NCBI GenBank assembly: GCA_041398745.1
Contig: JAWKUB010000012.1
Coordinates: 1-64,000 of the forward strand
DNA length: 64,000 nucleotides
Reading direction: 5' to 3'
Origin: JACKHO01 sp041398745
Lineage (GTDB): Bacteria > Planctomycetota > Planctomycetia > Planctomycetales > Planctomycetaceae
Shown here: one piece after another, positions 18,079 to 28,270 of the stretch
Numbering within the stretch: position 1 is the stretch's first letter
Layout: each line of letters begins with the position of its first letter
Position numbers and translations under genes: made by a program
The notes under the pieces: model-generated
Database searches by the model: none
Told to the model about the DNA's origin: nothing
Seen by the model: only the letters and a program-made list of their open reading frames with translations

Positions 18079-18414
18079 AAGATCATTCTCAACAGTTCGC
18101 ATCAATACGTCAATTCCCAGCGGCAACTGGGGTAGCCACGAAAGGTGTTTCAAATCATGGCAAGGAAAGCGAAAGCAGCGGCGCCAGCAGCATGGCTCAG
18201 CATCGCATTGGAAACAGGCAGGCGGCTAGTGTTTCACGGAACCCTGCGCCGTTCGGTGTAGAGTGCGCTTCCAGGTAATTGGTGTTTCAAAAGTCCGAGC
18301 CTTCTGCGACGCTTTGGTCTTTTGGCAGTCAAGTGTCAGGCAAGGAAGCCCGCACGTGAAATCTTACGTGGGGCAACTCGCGCCCGTCTCTTTCTGCTTG
18401 TAGACAAAATGGAC

Positions 18415-18489
18415 GGACCAGCGTTCGTGGTGAGCGTGGGTTAGAGTGGTGGTTTCACCATTTCAGAGCCACAAACACGAGGCTGGTCC
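18415..18489 (+). other. Structured IS110 leader upstream of transposase
   Basis: An 8-bp outer stem (GGACCAGC 18415-18422 with GCTGGTCC 18482-18489) closes just before the transposase ATG. Inside is a smaller TGGTG/CACCA hairpin near 18447-18460. IS110-group elements carry their guide (bridge) RNA in the non-coding end preceding the transposase, so this leader may be part of that RNA. The assignment is inferred from position and fold only. Confidence 0.4.
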
Positions 18490-18490
18490 G

Positions 18491-18961
18491 ATGCAAAACA
18501 CAGTACGATTTATTGGGTTGGATGTCCACAAAGAAACCATCATGATCGCGGTGGCCGAGCAGCAGGGGGAAGCTCAAGTGCATAAGAAAGTCCCCAATGA
18601 TTCACCGCGAATACTCAAAGAGTTGCGGAAGCTGCAGCGTGGTGGATGTGAATTGAAAGTCTGTTATGAAGCGGGGCCGTTGGGGTTTGGTTTACAGCGG
18701 TTTTTGAAATCCAAAGGCATTCCTTGTGACGTGGAGGCACCCTCGCTCATTCCGGTGCGCAGTGGAGAGCGCATTAAAACCGACCGACGCGACGCCCGTA
18801 AACTCGCGCACTTTTTGCGGTCGGGGGATCTCACTCCCATTTGGATTCCAGATGAGCAAACAGAAGCCATTCGTGATCTCGAACGGGCACGTGAAGACGC
18901 ACGTCTGGGCGCTACACTTTCATTCCGTCACACCCACCTCACCAAACGCTACGTTTTCTAA
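18491..18961 (+). pseudogene. IS110-family DEDD transposase, 3'-truncated
   Basis: The first about 138 codons are a clear IS110 transposase N-terminus: FIGLDVHKETIMIAVAEQ with the first Asp, CYEAGPLGFGLQRFL with the Glu, and IKTDRRDARKLAHFL with the Asp pair that completes the RuvC-like DEDD site. After about 18905 the sequence no longer resembles the family and reaches a stop at 18961. Full proteins are about 340-400 residues, so the C-terminal serine-containing domain is lost. ATG 18491 is chosen; the frame also opens at 18446. This is a dead end fragment of an element whose right end is gone. Confidence 0.85.
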
Positions 18962-18962
18962 C

Positions 18963-19011
18963 CGGCGTCTACATGCGTCAGCAGCAGGTCAATATTCGAG
19001 TGTAGATGCCG
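18963..19011. repeat. Imperfect 15-bp inverted repeat
   Basis: CGGCGTCTACATGCG (18963-18977) and CGAGTGTAGATGCCG (18997-19011) pair over 15 positions, the exceptions being G-T type or single mismatches. It lies between the IS110 fragment and the dehydrogenase remnant and may be an old terminator or an element end. Confidence 0.4.
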
Positions 19012-19028
19012 AATTTCCAGCTGCGCTT

Positions 19029-19487
19029 TCAAATTGACGCGGTAGTCGCTTGCAACAAGTGAACAACCAGCCAGAGAATCCAGGCAAAGAATTCGCCAAA
19101 CTGCCACTTGCCAATTTGGGCAACAGCCCCAGACCGGCCAATGGTGGCCATTGTTCCGTGATCCAGTTACTTGAACGCAGTTGGTCCCTCCGCCCGCTTC
19201 GCACGTGCCACAATCAAGTCTGGGACGTAGTTTCCCTGCTGGATCGCCACTGGAGCCAGTCCAGGAAGGGGCGCCCCCAACTCGTCAGAACAGCGGGCGA
19301 AATCGCCAATTACAAAGATGCTTTCGTGGCCTCGAACATGTAGTGGTGGAGAAATCGGAACTCGTCCGGCATGATCAACTTCTACCTCGCACTGCGCCGC
19401 GAGCATGCGTCCAAGTGGCTGCGCCCGAACACTTGCGGCCCAGAGAGCTTTGAAGTCGGGGCAGTTCTCTGGCCTTACGCGTTCGAG
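19029..19487 (-). pseudogene. Type II NADH dehydrogenase (NDH-2) fragment with nonsense codon
   Basis: Read on the minus strand directly after the stop of the giant surface-protein gene and in the same frame, about 150 codons match the C-terminal part of NDH-2: ALWAASVRAQPLGRML, VDHAGRVPISPPL, SIFVIGDFARCSD (the FAD-site GD), LPGLAPVAIQQGNYV, then GTMATIGRSGAVAQIGKW and FFAWILWLVVHLL. An in-frame TAA at 19167-19169 stands where a Tyr-like codon is expected (FK-stop-LDHGTMATIG). The N-terminal two thirds are missing and the C-terminal end after VVHLL is replaced by a short tail ending at a TGA (19029-19031). The gene is dead. Confidence 0.85.
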
Positions 19488-22400
19488 CTAACTGAGAATG
19501 CCCTTCGATATTCTCAGTGGGCCAGTGAGTGTTTCAGGGCCGGTAATGAGTCCGAAATCTGACATTGCCGCGAAACCAGTGCCGTTTGACACTGCCCCCC
19601 AGACGTGTGAGCCAGTGAGGTCGACGCTGACGTAATCGTCACGCCCGTCGCCATTGAAGTCGCCGACCGCGGCGCCACTCCAGTTGCGACTGTCGTCCCA
19701 CGCGCCCCACAGTTGAGCCGTGCTTGAAGTGGGAGCCATCGCGCTCGATTGGGCTACCCACAAGTTTCGGTCATTGCTCTGACGTGCGAGGATGTCATCA
19801 CGGCCATCACCATCGAAGTCACCGACCCGGAATGGTCCGGTGAACGCGGAGTTCGAGAACAGTGGGCCAGAGGAGTTGATGAGTCGATTCGCTCCGATGG
19901 CAGCAAACGGAGTCGGTCCTCCTGTTGCGGTACCGTATACAAACCGACCATCATTCTTGCGAGCGGCCACATCGGCACGACCATCGTTATCCCAGTCGCC
20001 GACTAGTACGGAGTGCCAGCCCGTCGTTTCCACTCTTCCATTAAATGCGCCAGCGAACTGTGCGTAGAATCGGCGCGAGCCGTCCGGGATGCGATTGGAA
20101 ATGCCGTACAGCCAGTTCACACGATCAACCACTCCCTCGGCATTTCGAACGCCAATAATGTCGTCGAAGCCATCCTGGTTCACGTCACCAACACCGAAAT
20201 CGACCCAGCCACTGGCTTCCCAGCGACCGTAGAACGATGTCGCGAATGAAGTCCCGTTGAAGGATTTCACGAACCAACTGCCGGGCAACGGCGTGGTGTT
20301 ACTACTGGCCTGCTGCACAATGAGGTCGTCGCGGTTATCTCCGTTGAAGTCGCCAACGAGGAAGTGCTGGAACGTTTCCTGGGCAGAAAAACTGCCCGCA
20401 GAAACGGTGGTCATTGTTCCGTTGCCATTATTGCGCGCGAAGAACACCGCATTCTGGCTGGTAATCCCGATGCCATCGGTTAGACCATCGCCATTGTAGT
20501 CGCCGGTGAATGTCGTCCAGCCTGCAACAGGGTTCCACTTTGGACCGTTGGTCCAGGTAAAGGTAGAACCATTGCTAACACCCATCCGCCAGCGACCTGT
20601 CGCGCGGTCGAAAAGCAGGATGTCGGCGTTGACTCCGGTGGTTTCGTCGTCGGTGACTACAATGCTTGTACTTGCTGAAGTAACGCCGGTTCCTCCAGTT
20701 GCCGTAAGTATTGAAACCTTTGAACCGTCTGCTGTCGCATCATCTGCAGCCGAAATCGGGAAGTCAGCCGACAACTGCCCGGCGGAGATGATGACCGTGG
20801 TCGGAACAGTAGCCTCCGAGATATCGCTACTTGAGAGGTTGACCGTTAAGTCGTGGTTCAACACAAAGTTGAGCGACACTGTCCCTGTTGATGTCCCGCC
20901 ATTTTCGCTCATGCTTGTCGGCGATGCTGAAACAGACAATTCCAGACCAATCGCCACCTCAAACGTCGTTGTCGAAACGGCTCCGTGCGCGTCAGTTGCC
21001 GTGACAATCACATTCTGCAATTCGTGGACACCCATAGTCGTCGCGAGACTCCAGGACCACGTCCCATCGCCATTCTGAACCAACTGTCCAATCGACGCCT
21101 GCACTGTCACCGTGTCCATCTCGAGGTCTGAGAATGTGCCGGCGTTGTGCGCGGTCTGGCCTCCTTGCACTGGGACAAGGACATTATCCGCTGCGACATG
21201 AACTCCGTTGACACTCACCATGAACGGGAACGAGTAGTCGACATCGCTGTGGCGAGCCACCAGCGTCACCTCGACGGGCGTTCCATCGTCATCCTGGGTA
21301 GCAATGAGGTGCAAGGTTCGATCGTTGCCGGTTCCAGTGACCATGGCGTTCGCTGGATCGATGACGCTGGAATTGCTGCTTTGAATCTCGAAGGTAAATC
21401 CGTTGGGATCGAGTCCCAGTTCGGCAAGTGAAAATGGAATTTGAGCTTCCACATTCAGGTTCACGTTGGTGTCCTGGATGATTGCTGACGCGCCAGACAT
21501 ATTGAGTGAGAAATCTGTACGGGCAGTGCCGTCGCTGATGTTCAGCGTGAGAGTCGATGGCGGAGGCGATCCCGGAGTCGTTGTAATTCTGAGAACCCGG
21601 TGGCTTCCCGTTCCCAGGATTTCGTATTGAGTTCCCACTGCTGCTGCAACACCCGGAATAGCGGCGCTACCATCATCAATGGTGATTACGAGGTTGTCAG
21701 AAGTTGTCTCGAAGTCACCAATTTCGATGTCAATTTCGACAATACTGCCATCTGCAACCGTCCGGTCCCGAAGTCCGTTGATGAACGGCATCAAGTTGAG
21801 TTCCCCTGCCGGGACTGCCAGGACAATAGTCTCGTTCAATGTCTCGTAAGTTGCGGTCAGCTGGATGCGACCATCGGGCAGAGTTGTTTCAATGACATCG
21901 ACAGTCGGAAGCGTGAACAGATTCTGGTTGACCTGATACTCGTAGGCCCCCATGTCATATTGACCTTGGTCACGGTCGAAGCCGCGCTGGTCTGTAAGCA
22001 GGTTTTCCGGAACAGGAAGAGGCTGATTCATGGCATCGAAAAGGATTTCCATCGTACCCGCATCAATCGCTGGACTTCCGGCAAGCAGCGCATGGGTCGG
22101 GATGTTACCACCGTTGTTCTGCAGTGGGCCAAGCAATGGATCGACGACGCCCATTCCCGAGGGATTGCCGATCAAGTTTCCATTCAGGTCAGGGTTACCA
22201 AGGGGAGCTTCGCTCAGCCCCGAACCAGAGTTGTTGCCAATAAGAGAATGGCGCACGGCGAGTGTTGAGCCCCCTTCTACATACACGTCCTTGTCGGCGT
22301 TGGCGGCTGTGTTCTGCGCGACGATACTGTTGACCATATCCAGGGTCGTCCCCTGCAGCATTCCAAGTCCACCGCCGAATACCGTGGCGTGATTTCCAGT

Positions 22401-25400
22401 AAAGGTTGAGTTCCAGATTTGCACGTTGGAATTAAAGAACAGGGCCCCACCGGTGGTGTCCGAAGTGTTTCCACTTAATGTGCTGTTGATGATTTGGACT
22501 TCCGAGGAATCGCCCACAAGGAACGAGAGGACACCAATTCCCCCTCCGGCAGCTTGTGACGAATTGTCCGCAATCGTTGAACTCACGACGCGCAGCACAC
22601 CCGACTGAAGGTAAACTCCTCCTCCTAAGCCAGTGAATAGCCCGGCAGAAGTTGCAGAGTTTTCTGTGATGAGGGAGTTGCTGATTGTGAGACGGCCACC
22701 TTTCACGTCCCAGTTGATTCCACCGCCATTTCCGCTGACTGTTCCGTTCTGAATGGTGATGCCATCAAATGTCACGTTCTCGGCCGGAGACATGATCTGG
22801 AAGACTCGAGAATTCTGTTGGGCGTCGATGATTGTATTCATCGAGCCGTTGCCAGCGATTGTAAGCGAGTCAGTGATCTTCAATTCTCCTGATGTCAGCA
22901 GAATAGGTGTTGTGAGAGCCGCGTCGAACGTAATGGTGTCTGCGCCGGGCCGCTGATTGGCCTGCAGAATTGCGTAACGCAGAGTCCCCGGAGTTGTGGT
23001 GTCTGCTGCACTGGTGACGTTCAAGAAACCAAGTTCCACGGCGCCGATATCTACGCCATTTCCCCACTCACGAGGATTCCCGAGCTGATCAAGACTAAAT
23101 GAAATCGAGGGACTACCACTTTCCAGCGCATCGCTGGTTGGAAGAAGTGGGTAGTACGGTAATGGTGCATCGGCGACGAACACGCCTAATTGCGGATTCG
23201 TCGAGTCGATGATGTCACTCAGGTGAAGTCCCGTTGCACCTGAGGAATTGCCAATGATGTTGCTTCCCTGCGAAGAGACAGCTCCTGAAACGTCAGCACC
23301 CGTTGGCGCGACATTATTGATGACTATCGAATTCAGCAGGTTGACTGTTCCACCGAGAATGGCGATGCCACCTCCTTCGATAGAGGCCGAGTTGTTGGCA
23401 ATTGTCACGTTCTCCAGCGTGGCAGTGCCGGAGTGATTGACAAATGCTCCGCCCTGGCGTCCCTGATTTCCACTGAAAGTGGCTGCGCTGACAACCAGGT
23501 CCCCTTCATTGACGAGCGCACCAGCTGTCAGTTTCGCGGCGACAGCGATATCGATGTTGTCAGTCAGTGCAGCCCGACGAATGGTCATCATCTGACCGGT
23601 GGCGTTCCTCACCAATGGGCCGGTTGCGGCTCCCTGGAAATGGACATCCTCAATTGTCACGTTCCCCAGGCTGTTAATGAGCCCAGAGACGCTGGTCAAA
23701 CCAGCCGCAACTTTGATTGTCACGCCTTCCAAATGGAAGTTGGCACCATTCAGAACATGAAAGGCACGATCACCCAGTGCCGTGGCGTCGATAATCGTCA
23801 GACCCGCGCCAACTCCGCGGAGCGTAATATTGGAACGAATATCCAAATCTCCGACGGCGGCAAAATCGTCTGAGCCCGTGATCGAGAGCGTGTACGTTCC
23901 CTCTTCGAGTTGGATGATGTCATCACCAGGCAGCGAGTTGGCATCACGGATTGCCTGCCGGAGGCTGCGTTCAGTGAGTGTGTCCTCAAAGGTATTGACG
24001 AACAATTCACTCGATTCCACGGCACCAATGTCGTCGGCAAACCCAATCGGACGCGGGCGTCCACGCTGGTCGAGAGTTTGTGTCGTCGCACCGGCATCGA
24101 TTAAGGGGCTGCCGGGGATCGGTGCGTAAGTGAAAGTCGGACCGCCATTGTCGGCAAGTTCTCCAAGCATGGGGTCGAGTGCATAGCTTGCAATGTCATC
24201 TCCGACAGCGGGATCGAAGTTGGTGACAACACCAAACTGGTCGTTACTGGCCGCGCTGAATCCAACTGCAGGTGAGGCTACGGAGATAAAGTTGTTTCCC
24301 AGACTCGTAATTGTCCCACGAATCTCCTTGGTTTCAAAAGCTGTGAAACTATTCTGAGCAGAGTCGGAACCGTTTCCTGCGAGGACCGAATTGCGCAGAG
24401 AGACACTTCCTCCAACGACTTCGACTCCGCCTGTTCCCGAAGTTCCCGCGCTACCCTCATCAGTGACAACTCCATCTACGATGATTTGCCGTCCCAGACC
24501 GGCAGCAGCATTGTTACCAATCACTGTGAGAGAATCGAGAATGACGTTGCCACCATCCACGTGAATCGCGCCACCGGAGCCGTGACCGCCGTCACCTCCT
24601 ATGAGATGATCAACTCCACCGACCTGATTCGTCGTTCTGCCGCCGAGACCTCCAGTTGCCGTATTGCCGGAAATGGTGGTATTAGAAATCGTCGCGGTTC
24701 CTCCGTGAATCGAGAGTCCGCCACCGGACCCGAGGTACCCAGGATCGGTGTAGTCGTCATTTATGGATGAGTAGTTCTCACCCGTACCGCCGACAACCAC
24801 ATTGGCCGAGATAAGCGACCTGTCGACGCTGAGGTTCGCGCCGGAGAAGTCGATCGCTCCCCCATATGATGCGTCAGGCCCACCGAGCACCGCGCTCGCG
24901 GGAAAGACTGAGTTCCCTCGAAGCACCGATCGATTTATCGTCAGGTCTCCTGCCGCGCTAATGCCGCCCCCTCGACGATAGGTACTGTTTCCCTCGATTG
25001 TGGAATCCACAATTGTTGCAACACCTGACGACTGAATGCCCCCTCCCGCAAAGGTTGCGAAATTGTCAGTAACCGTGACGTTTAGCAGGCTTAAGCCCCC
25101 CGCATTTCGAATGCCACCTCCGTCACCCAAGACACTTCCTCCAGTCACCGTCAGATTCTCGAGTGTCAGTGAGCCGGTGGCAGATACGTCAAAAACGCGA
25201 TCGCGCAGTTCCGCTCCGTCAATGAGGGTGGAAGCAATTCCGGCTCCCGAAATCGTCAGCGTCTGGCCAATAATGTCCAGGTCGCCAAATTCAGCGTTGG
25301 TTGCTCCGCTGGACTGTGAGGGAAGGTAAGTTCCCGATTCGAGAACAATTTGATTACTTCCCCCTCGTGTATTGAAATACAAAATCGCGGCGCGCAAAGT

Positions 25401-28124
25401 GTCGGGCCGACTGACAGGAACTGAAATCGTGTCAAACTCCTGAACGGCTCCAATGTCACGGCCGCTCCCGGTAATTGTGAGCCCCAGGGCCCTTTGGTCA
25501 TCGTACGTGGAATTCGGATCTCCCGTGCCAAGGGCCGGACTCGTCGACTGAAGAGTGTGTGTCCGGGTTGGTCCGCCGTTGTTTGCCAGTGGATTCAGCA
25601 ACGGATTGACGCCCCGGATTGTGGAACCCTGGAATCCGGTGACATTCGTTGACCAGACCAAGTTGTGTCCCAAGTCGTTCAAAACGGGATTGTGGGTTGT
25701 TGTTGGAAAAACGAACGAAGAGGTGAATACGAGGTCGTTTCCGCCAACTGCAACGGAGTTGTTGGAGCCCACGATGGACTCTTCGATTGTCAGCTGCGCG
25801 CGTCCTAGTAGCTCAATACCGCGATTCTGGTTGAACGCAACCGTACTCGACTGAATGGTCGCCCGGGCCTGGTCATCCAGATAGATTCCGGCGGTTAATT
25901 CGTTCCCCAAATTCCCCGAGATGGTGCTCGACTGAATTGTGATTCGGCCGGAGTTGTCGACAAACACTCCCGACCCCGAGTTGCCGACGAGGCCACCTAA
26001 CGTCGCAGAATTCCCAGACACTGTGGACTGGAGCAGTGTCAGATTGGCGGCATTACTGGCGACGCCTCCACCAAACTTGCCAGAGTTGTTTTGAATGGAA
26101 GACTCGGTCACCGTCGTTGTTCCGCCATTGTGGTACAACCCACCACCGGAGCTGGTGGCCGTATTTCCCTCCACGACGACGTTCTTAAGCTCGAGCGTGC
26201 CTCCTGAATTGAGTATGCCACCTCCGTCGCTCGAACTGCCCCCGGTGATCGTGAGGTCTTCCAGAATGAGTGTTGCTCCCGGTCGGACCTCGAACACCCG
26301 GTCAATTTGATTTGCGTCGATGGTCGTGACTCCGACACCTTTCCCGACAATTCGCGTCACGCCGCTAGTAATGTCGAGGTCGCCTGTCAGTCCGCCGTTT
26401 TCATTGGCCCCGGCAGTGCTCAGTTCATAGGTCCCGGCACTCAGGAAGATCTCGTGGATTTCATTGACTGGGGCTACGTTCGCGGCCACGATTGAATTTC
26501 GAAGGCTGCCCGATCCCTCCGTCAATGAGGTCACATTGAAATCGAATTCGAAATTGTCGCCTATTGAGAAAGACGCGGCGCTGTTAGTACCCGTCAGCAC
26601 ATTGAACGACTTCGAGAATACGTCAAACTCAGCAATGTCGATTTTGACCACGTCGTTTTGACGGAGCAGTGGGGGAGGATTGAATGGGAGGTGCAGTGTG
26701 TCCTTAATCCACTGGGGAAGATCGAGGTCGACAGACAAATCGCCAGCCGTCAAATCGCCCTTCACGTCAATGACCAGATCGATGTCGTTCGTCATTTGTG
26801 CCTGGAATGTCCAGGACGATTGCACATTGACCCGGCGACCATAGAAGTCGAGGCGTACGTCATCTGTCTCCAGGGCGGTCAGGCTGCGCACGTTATTGAA
26901 GTCGCGGGATACGCCTCCTTGCGGTGTAATGGAACCTGAAACAGGAGCGTCAAACGTGTATGTCACTTTGTTGACAGGGACAATACTGACCGTCTGCACC
27001 ATGTAGATTTGCGGCCCAATCGATAGGTTGAGCGGCGTTACGACAATGGATAAAGGCCCCGCATTCACCGACAGGTCTTTGAGTCCCACATTCAGGTCGA
27101 TGTCGAGAACCAGATTGTCCTCGTCGAGGCTATGAGGACTTGCTGCTGACAACCGTCCGGTATTGGTGTCAATGGACGCACTACTGACGGCGACGGAAGG
27201 AATTCCCAACTGCATTGTCGCGAGTTCGGCTCCCACGCCAATTGAAGGCAGCCTGCTGGCAATTTTCTTCAGTCCTGGAACCTTGTTGGTGGGGACATCG
27301 AAAGAAATATTCGCTGCCGCTTCCAGGCCGAAGGGATCAAGAGCGGCATTTAATATGATGGAGCCGAAACTCCCCAAGGGGACAGAGGCCTCCCAGTTGG
27401 CCGACAAGGGATCGTTCGGCAGAGACAAACCGAGAACCCGCAGTTCATTACTGTTATCTCGATTGAATGACAGCAATTCCTGATCAATGTCAATGAGTTG
27501 CCTGTTCAAGCTGGCCGTTGTGCTGTTCCCAAACAGCGACGCAGTCACGGAACCGTGTGACTGAGCTTGAAGTATGAAGTCCGCGTAGGCCCCTAGGGTG
27601 GGCGATGATGTCGCGAAATAACTTCCTGTTCCCGCGTAGCTGGCGTCAAATGACAACGGGATGGCATTCTCGCCAAACGCCTCGCCAGGATTGGCTGGGT
27701 TCAGATAGGTTTGTGACAGTGAAACATCGTTGTAAAAAACGTCCACCGATCCGGAGTTGACGTAGTAGCCCACGTCAAAGCCAGCCGTCCCCGTGAGTTG
27801 AAAGCTGCCTCCAACGCCCGTCCGGCCGAGAAAAGGGACGTCGGTAAACGCATTGACGCCCCAGCGCGGCGTGGCAAAGTCTGTTCCCAGAAAAGCGGTG
27901 CCGGCAATCACACCGTTCCCCGGCCCAAACTGGCTCGCACCGACAACGCCAAAGTCTCGCGCAGGATTAGAGAGAGTCTGCATAGTCAGCAGAATGCGAG
28001 ACTCCAGGATTTCTCCGTGAAAGACGTGTCTGCGCCGTCCAGTTCGCAAAGAAGGCCGAGTAGATAGGCCGACCTGGGACCACAAACGGGTGACCAACTT
28101 CTGAAACCAGTTCCGACGAGCCAT
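19488..28124 (-). CDS. Giant secreted beta-helix/Calx-beta/FG-GAP surface protein (LEPR-xLL type)
   Basis: A 2,878-residue surface protein. Its N-terminus is basic and contains GEILESRILLT, a variant of the LEPR-xLL motif found at the start of many large planctomycete proteins. Residues about 45-525 are unique and beta-rich. Four right-handed beta-helix units follow (about 530-895, 895-1370, 1370-1695, 1695-2075), each ending in a choice-of-anchor Q-like segment such as DPLLGPLQNNGG...SPAIDAG...DMGAYE. A cadherin-like stretch (about 2075-2385), a Calx-beta domain (about 2390-2495) and a C-terminal FG-GAP/VCBS region with six Asp-rich calcium-binding motifs (GDFNGDGRDDY and similar) complete it. 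ATG 28124 has GGAAGG upstream; a GTG at 28259 would give a longer form. Probably a cell-surface adhesin or matrix protein; it follows the kinase gene by 146 bp. Confidence 0.9.
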   Translation of the reverse strand: MARRNWFQKLVTRLWSQVGLSTRPSLRTGRRRHVFHGEILESRILLTMQTLSNPARDFGVVGASQFGPGNGVIAGTAFLGTDFATPRWGVNAFTDVPFLGRTGVGGSFQLTGTAGFDVGYYVNSGSVDVFYNDVSLSQTYLNPANPGEAFGENAIPLSFDASYAGTGSYFATSSPTLGAYADFILQAQSHGSVTASLFGNSTTASLNRQLIDIDQELLSFNRDNSNELRVLGLSLPNDPLSANWEASVPLGSFGSIILNAALDPFGLEAAANISFDVPTNKVPGLKKIASRLPSIGVGAELATMQLGIPSVAVSSASIDTNTGRLSAASPHSLDEDNLVLDIDLNVGLKDLSVNAGPLSIVVTPLNLSIGPQIYMVQTVSIVPVNKVTYTFDAPVSGSITPQGGVSRDFNNVRSLTALETDDVRLDFYGRRVNVQSSWTFQAQMTNDIDLVIDVKGDLTAGDLSVDLDLPQWIKDTLHLPFNPPPLLRQNDVVKIDIAEFDVFSKSFNVLTGTNSAASFSIGDNFEFDFNVTSLTEGSGSLRNSIVAANVAPVNEIHEIFLSAGTYELSTAGANENGGLTGDLDITSGVTRIVGKGVGVTTIDANQIDRVFEVRPGATLILEDLTITGGSSSDGGGILNSGGTLELKNVVVEGNTATSSGGGLYHNGGTTTVTESSIQNNSGKFGGGVASNAANLTLLQSTVSGNSATLGGLVGNSGSGVFVDNSGRITIQSSTISGNLGNELTAGIYLDDQARATIQSSTVAFNQNRGIELLGRAQLTIEESIVGSNNSVAVGGNDLVFTSSFVFPTTTHNPVLNDLGHNLVWSTNVTGFQGSTIRGVNPLLNPLANNGGPTRTHTLQSTSPALGTGDPNSTYDDQRALGLTITGSGRDIGAVQEFDTISVPVSRPDTLRAAILYFNTRGGSNQIVLESGTYLPSQSSGATNAEFGDLDIIGQTLTISGAGIASTLIDGAELRDRVFDVSATGSLTLENLTVTGGSVLGDGGGIRNAGGLSLLNVTVTDNFATFAGGGIQSSGVATIVDSTIEGNSTYRRGGGISAAGDLTINRSVLRGNSVFPASAVLGGPDASYGGAIDFSGANLSVDRSLISANVVVGGTGENYSSINDDYTDPGYLGSGGGLSIHGGTATISNTTISGNTATGGLGGRTTNQVGGVDHLIGGDGGHGSGGAIHVDGGNVILDSLTVIGNNAAAGLGRQIIVDGVVTDEGSAGTSGTGGVEVVGGSVSLRNSVLAGNGSDSAQNSFTAFETKEIRGTITSLGNNFISVASPAVGFSAASNDQFGVVTNFDPAVGDDIASYALDPMLGELADNGGPTFTYAPIPGSPLIDAGATTQTLDQRGRPRPIGFADDIGAVESSELFVNTFEDTLTERSLRQAIRDANSLPGDDIIQLEEGTYTLSITGSDDFAAVGDLDIRSNITLRGVGAGLTIIDATALGDRAFHVLNGANFHLEGVTIKVAAGLTSVSGLINSLGNVTIEDVHFQGAATGPLVRNATGQMMTIRRAALTDNIDIAVAAKLTAGALVNEGDLVVSAATFSGNQGRQGGAFVNHSGTATLENVTIANNSASIEGGGIAILGGTVNLLNSIVINNVAPTGADVSGAVSSQGSNIIGNSSGATGLHLSDIIDSTNPQLGVFVADAPLPYYPLLPTSDALESGSPSISFSLDQLGNPREWGNGVDIGAVELGFLNVTSAADTTTPGTLRYAILQANQRPGADTITFDAALTTPILLTSGELKITDSLTIAGNGSMNTIIDAQQNSRVFQIMSPAENVTFDGITIQNGTVSGNGGGINWDVKGGRLTISNSLITENSATSAGLFTGLGGGVYLQSGVLRVVSSTIADNSSQAAGGGIGVLSFLVGDSSEVQIINSTLSGNTSDTTGGALFFNSNVQIWNSTFTGNHATVFGGGLGMLQGTTLDMVNSIVAQNTAANADKDVYVEGGSTLAVRHSLIGNNSGSGLSEAPLGNPDLNGNLIGNPSGMGVVDPLLGPLQNNGGNIPTHALLAGSPAIDAGTMEILFDAMNQPLPVPENLLTDQRGFDRDQGQYDMGAYEYQVNQNLFTLPTVDVIETTLPDGRIQLTATYETLNETIVLAVPAGELNLMPFINGLRDRTVADGSIVEIDIEIGDFETTSDNLVITIDDGSAAIPGVAAAVGTQYEILGTGSHRVLRITTTPGSPPPSTLTLNISDGTARTDFSLNMSGASAIIQDTNVNLNVEAQIPFSLAELGLDPNGFTFEIQSSNSSVIDPANAMVTGTGNDRTLHLIATQDDDGTPVEVTLVARHSDVDYSFPFMVSVNGVHVAADNVLVPVQGGQTAHNAGTFSDLEMDTVTVQASIGQLVQNGDGTWSWSLATTMGVHELQNVIVTATDAHGAVSTTTFEVAIGLELSVSASPTSMSENGGTSTGTVSLNFVLNHDLTVNLSSSDISEATVPTTVIISAGQLSADFPISAADDATADGSKVSILTATGGTGVTSASTSIVVTDDETTGVNADILLFDRATGRWRMGVSNGSTFTWTNGPKWNPVAGWTTFTGDYNGDGLTDGIGITSQNAVFFARNNGNGTMTTVSAGSFSAQETFQHFLVGDFNGDNRDDLIVQQASSNTTPLPGSWFVKSFNGTSFATSFYGRWEASGWVDFGVGDVNQDGFDDIIGVRNAEGVVDRVNWLYGISNRIPDGSRRFYAQFAGAFNGRVETTGWHSVLVGDWDNDGRADVAARKNDGRFVYGTATGGPTPFAAIGANRLINSSGPLFSNSAFTGPFRVGDFDGDGRDDILARQSNDRNLWVAQSSAMAPTSSTAQLWGAWDDSRNWSGAAVGDFNGDGRDDYVSVDLTGSHVWGAVSNGTGFAAMSDFGLITGPETLTGPLRISKGILS

Positions 28125-28270
28125 GACGACCTTCCCCAAGGGCTTTGAATTGGAAACCTGAACAGGAATCTCACACAGTTGAGGCGCAGAATGAACGGAA
28201 AGCCCGCCAGTAAAAAATCGGATAGGCGACTTTTTTCTCGGAAACCGGGCGTCCGTCACTTGTCAGGTGA

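Noticed and set aside
19167..19406. 79-residue minus-strand protein as a real gene
   Set aside because: It is only the middle piece of the NDH-2 remnant, opened by a chance internal Met and closed by the nonsense codon.
28125..28259. Upstream GTG start for the giant protein, adding 45 residues
   Set aside because: No ribosome binding site and no signal-like feature; ATG 28124 has GGAAGG at good spacing and places the LEPR-xLL-like motif near the start.
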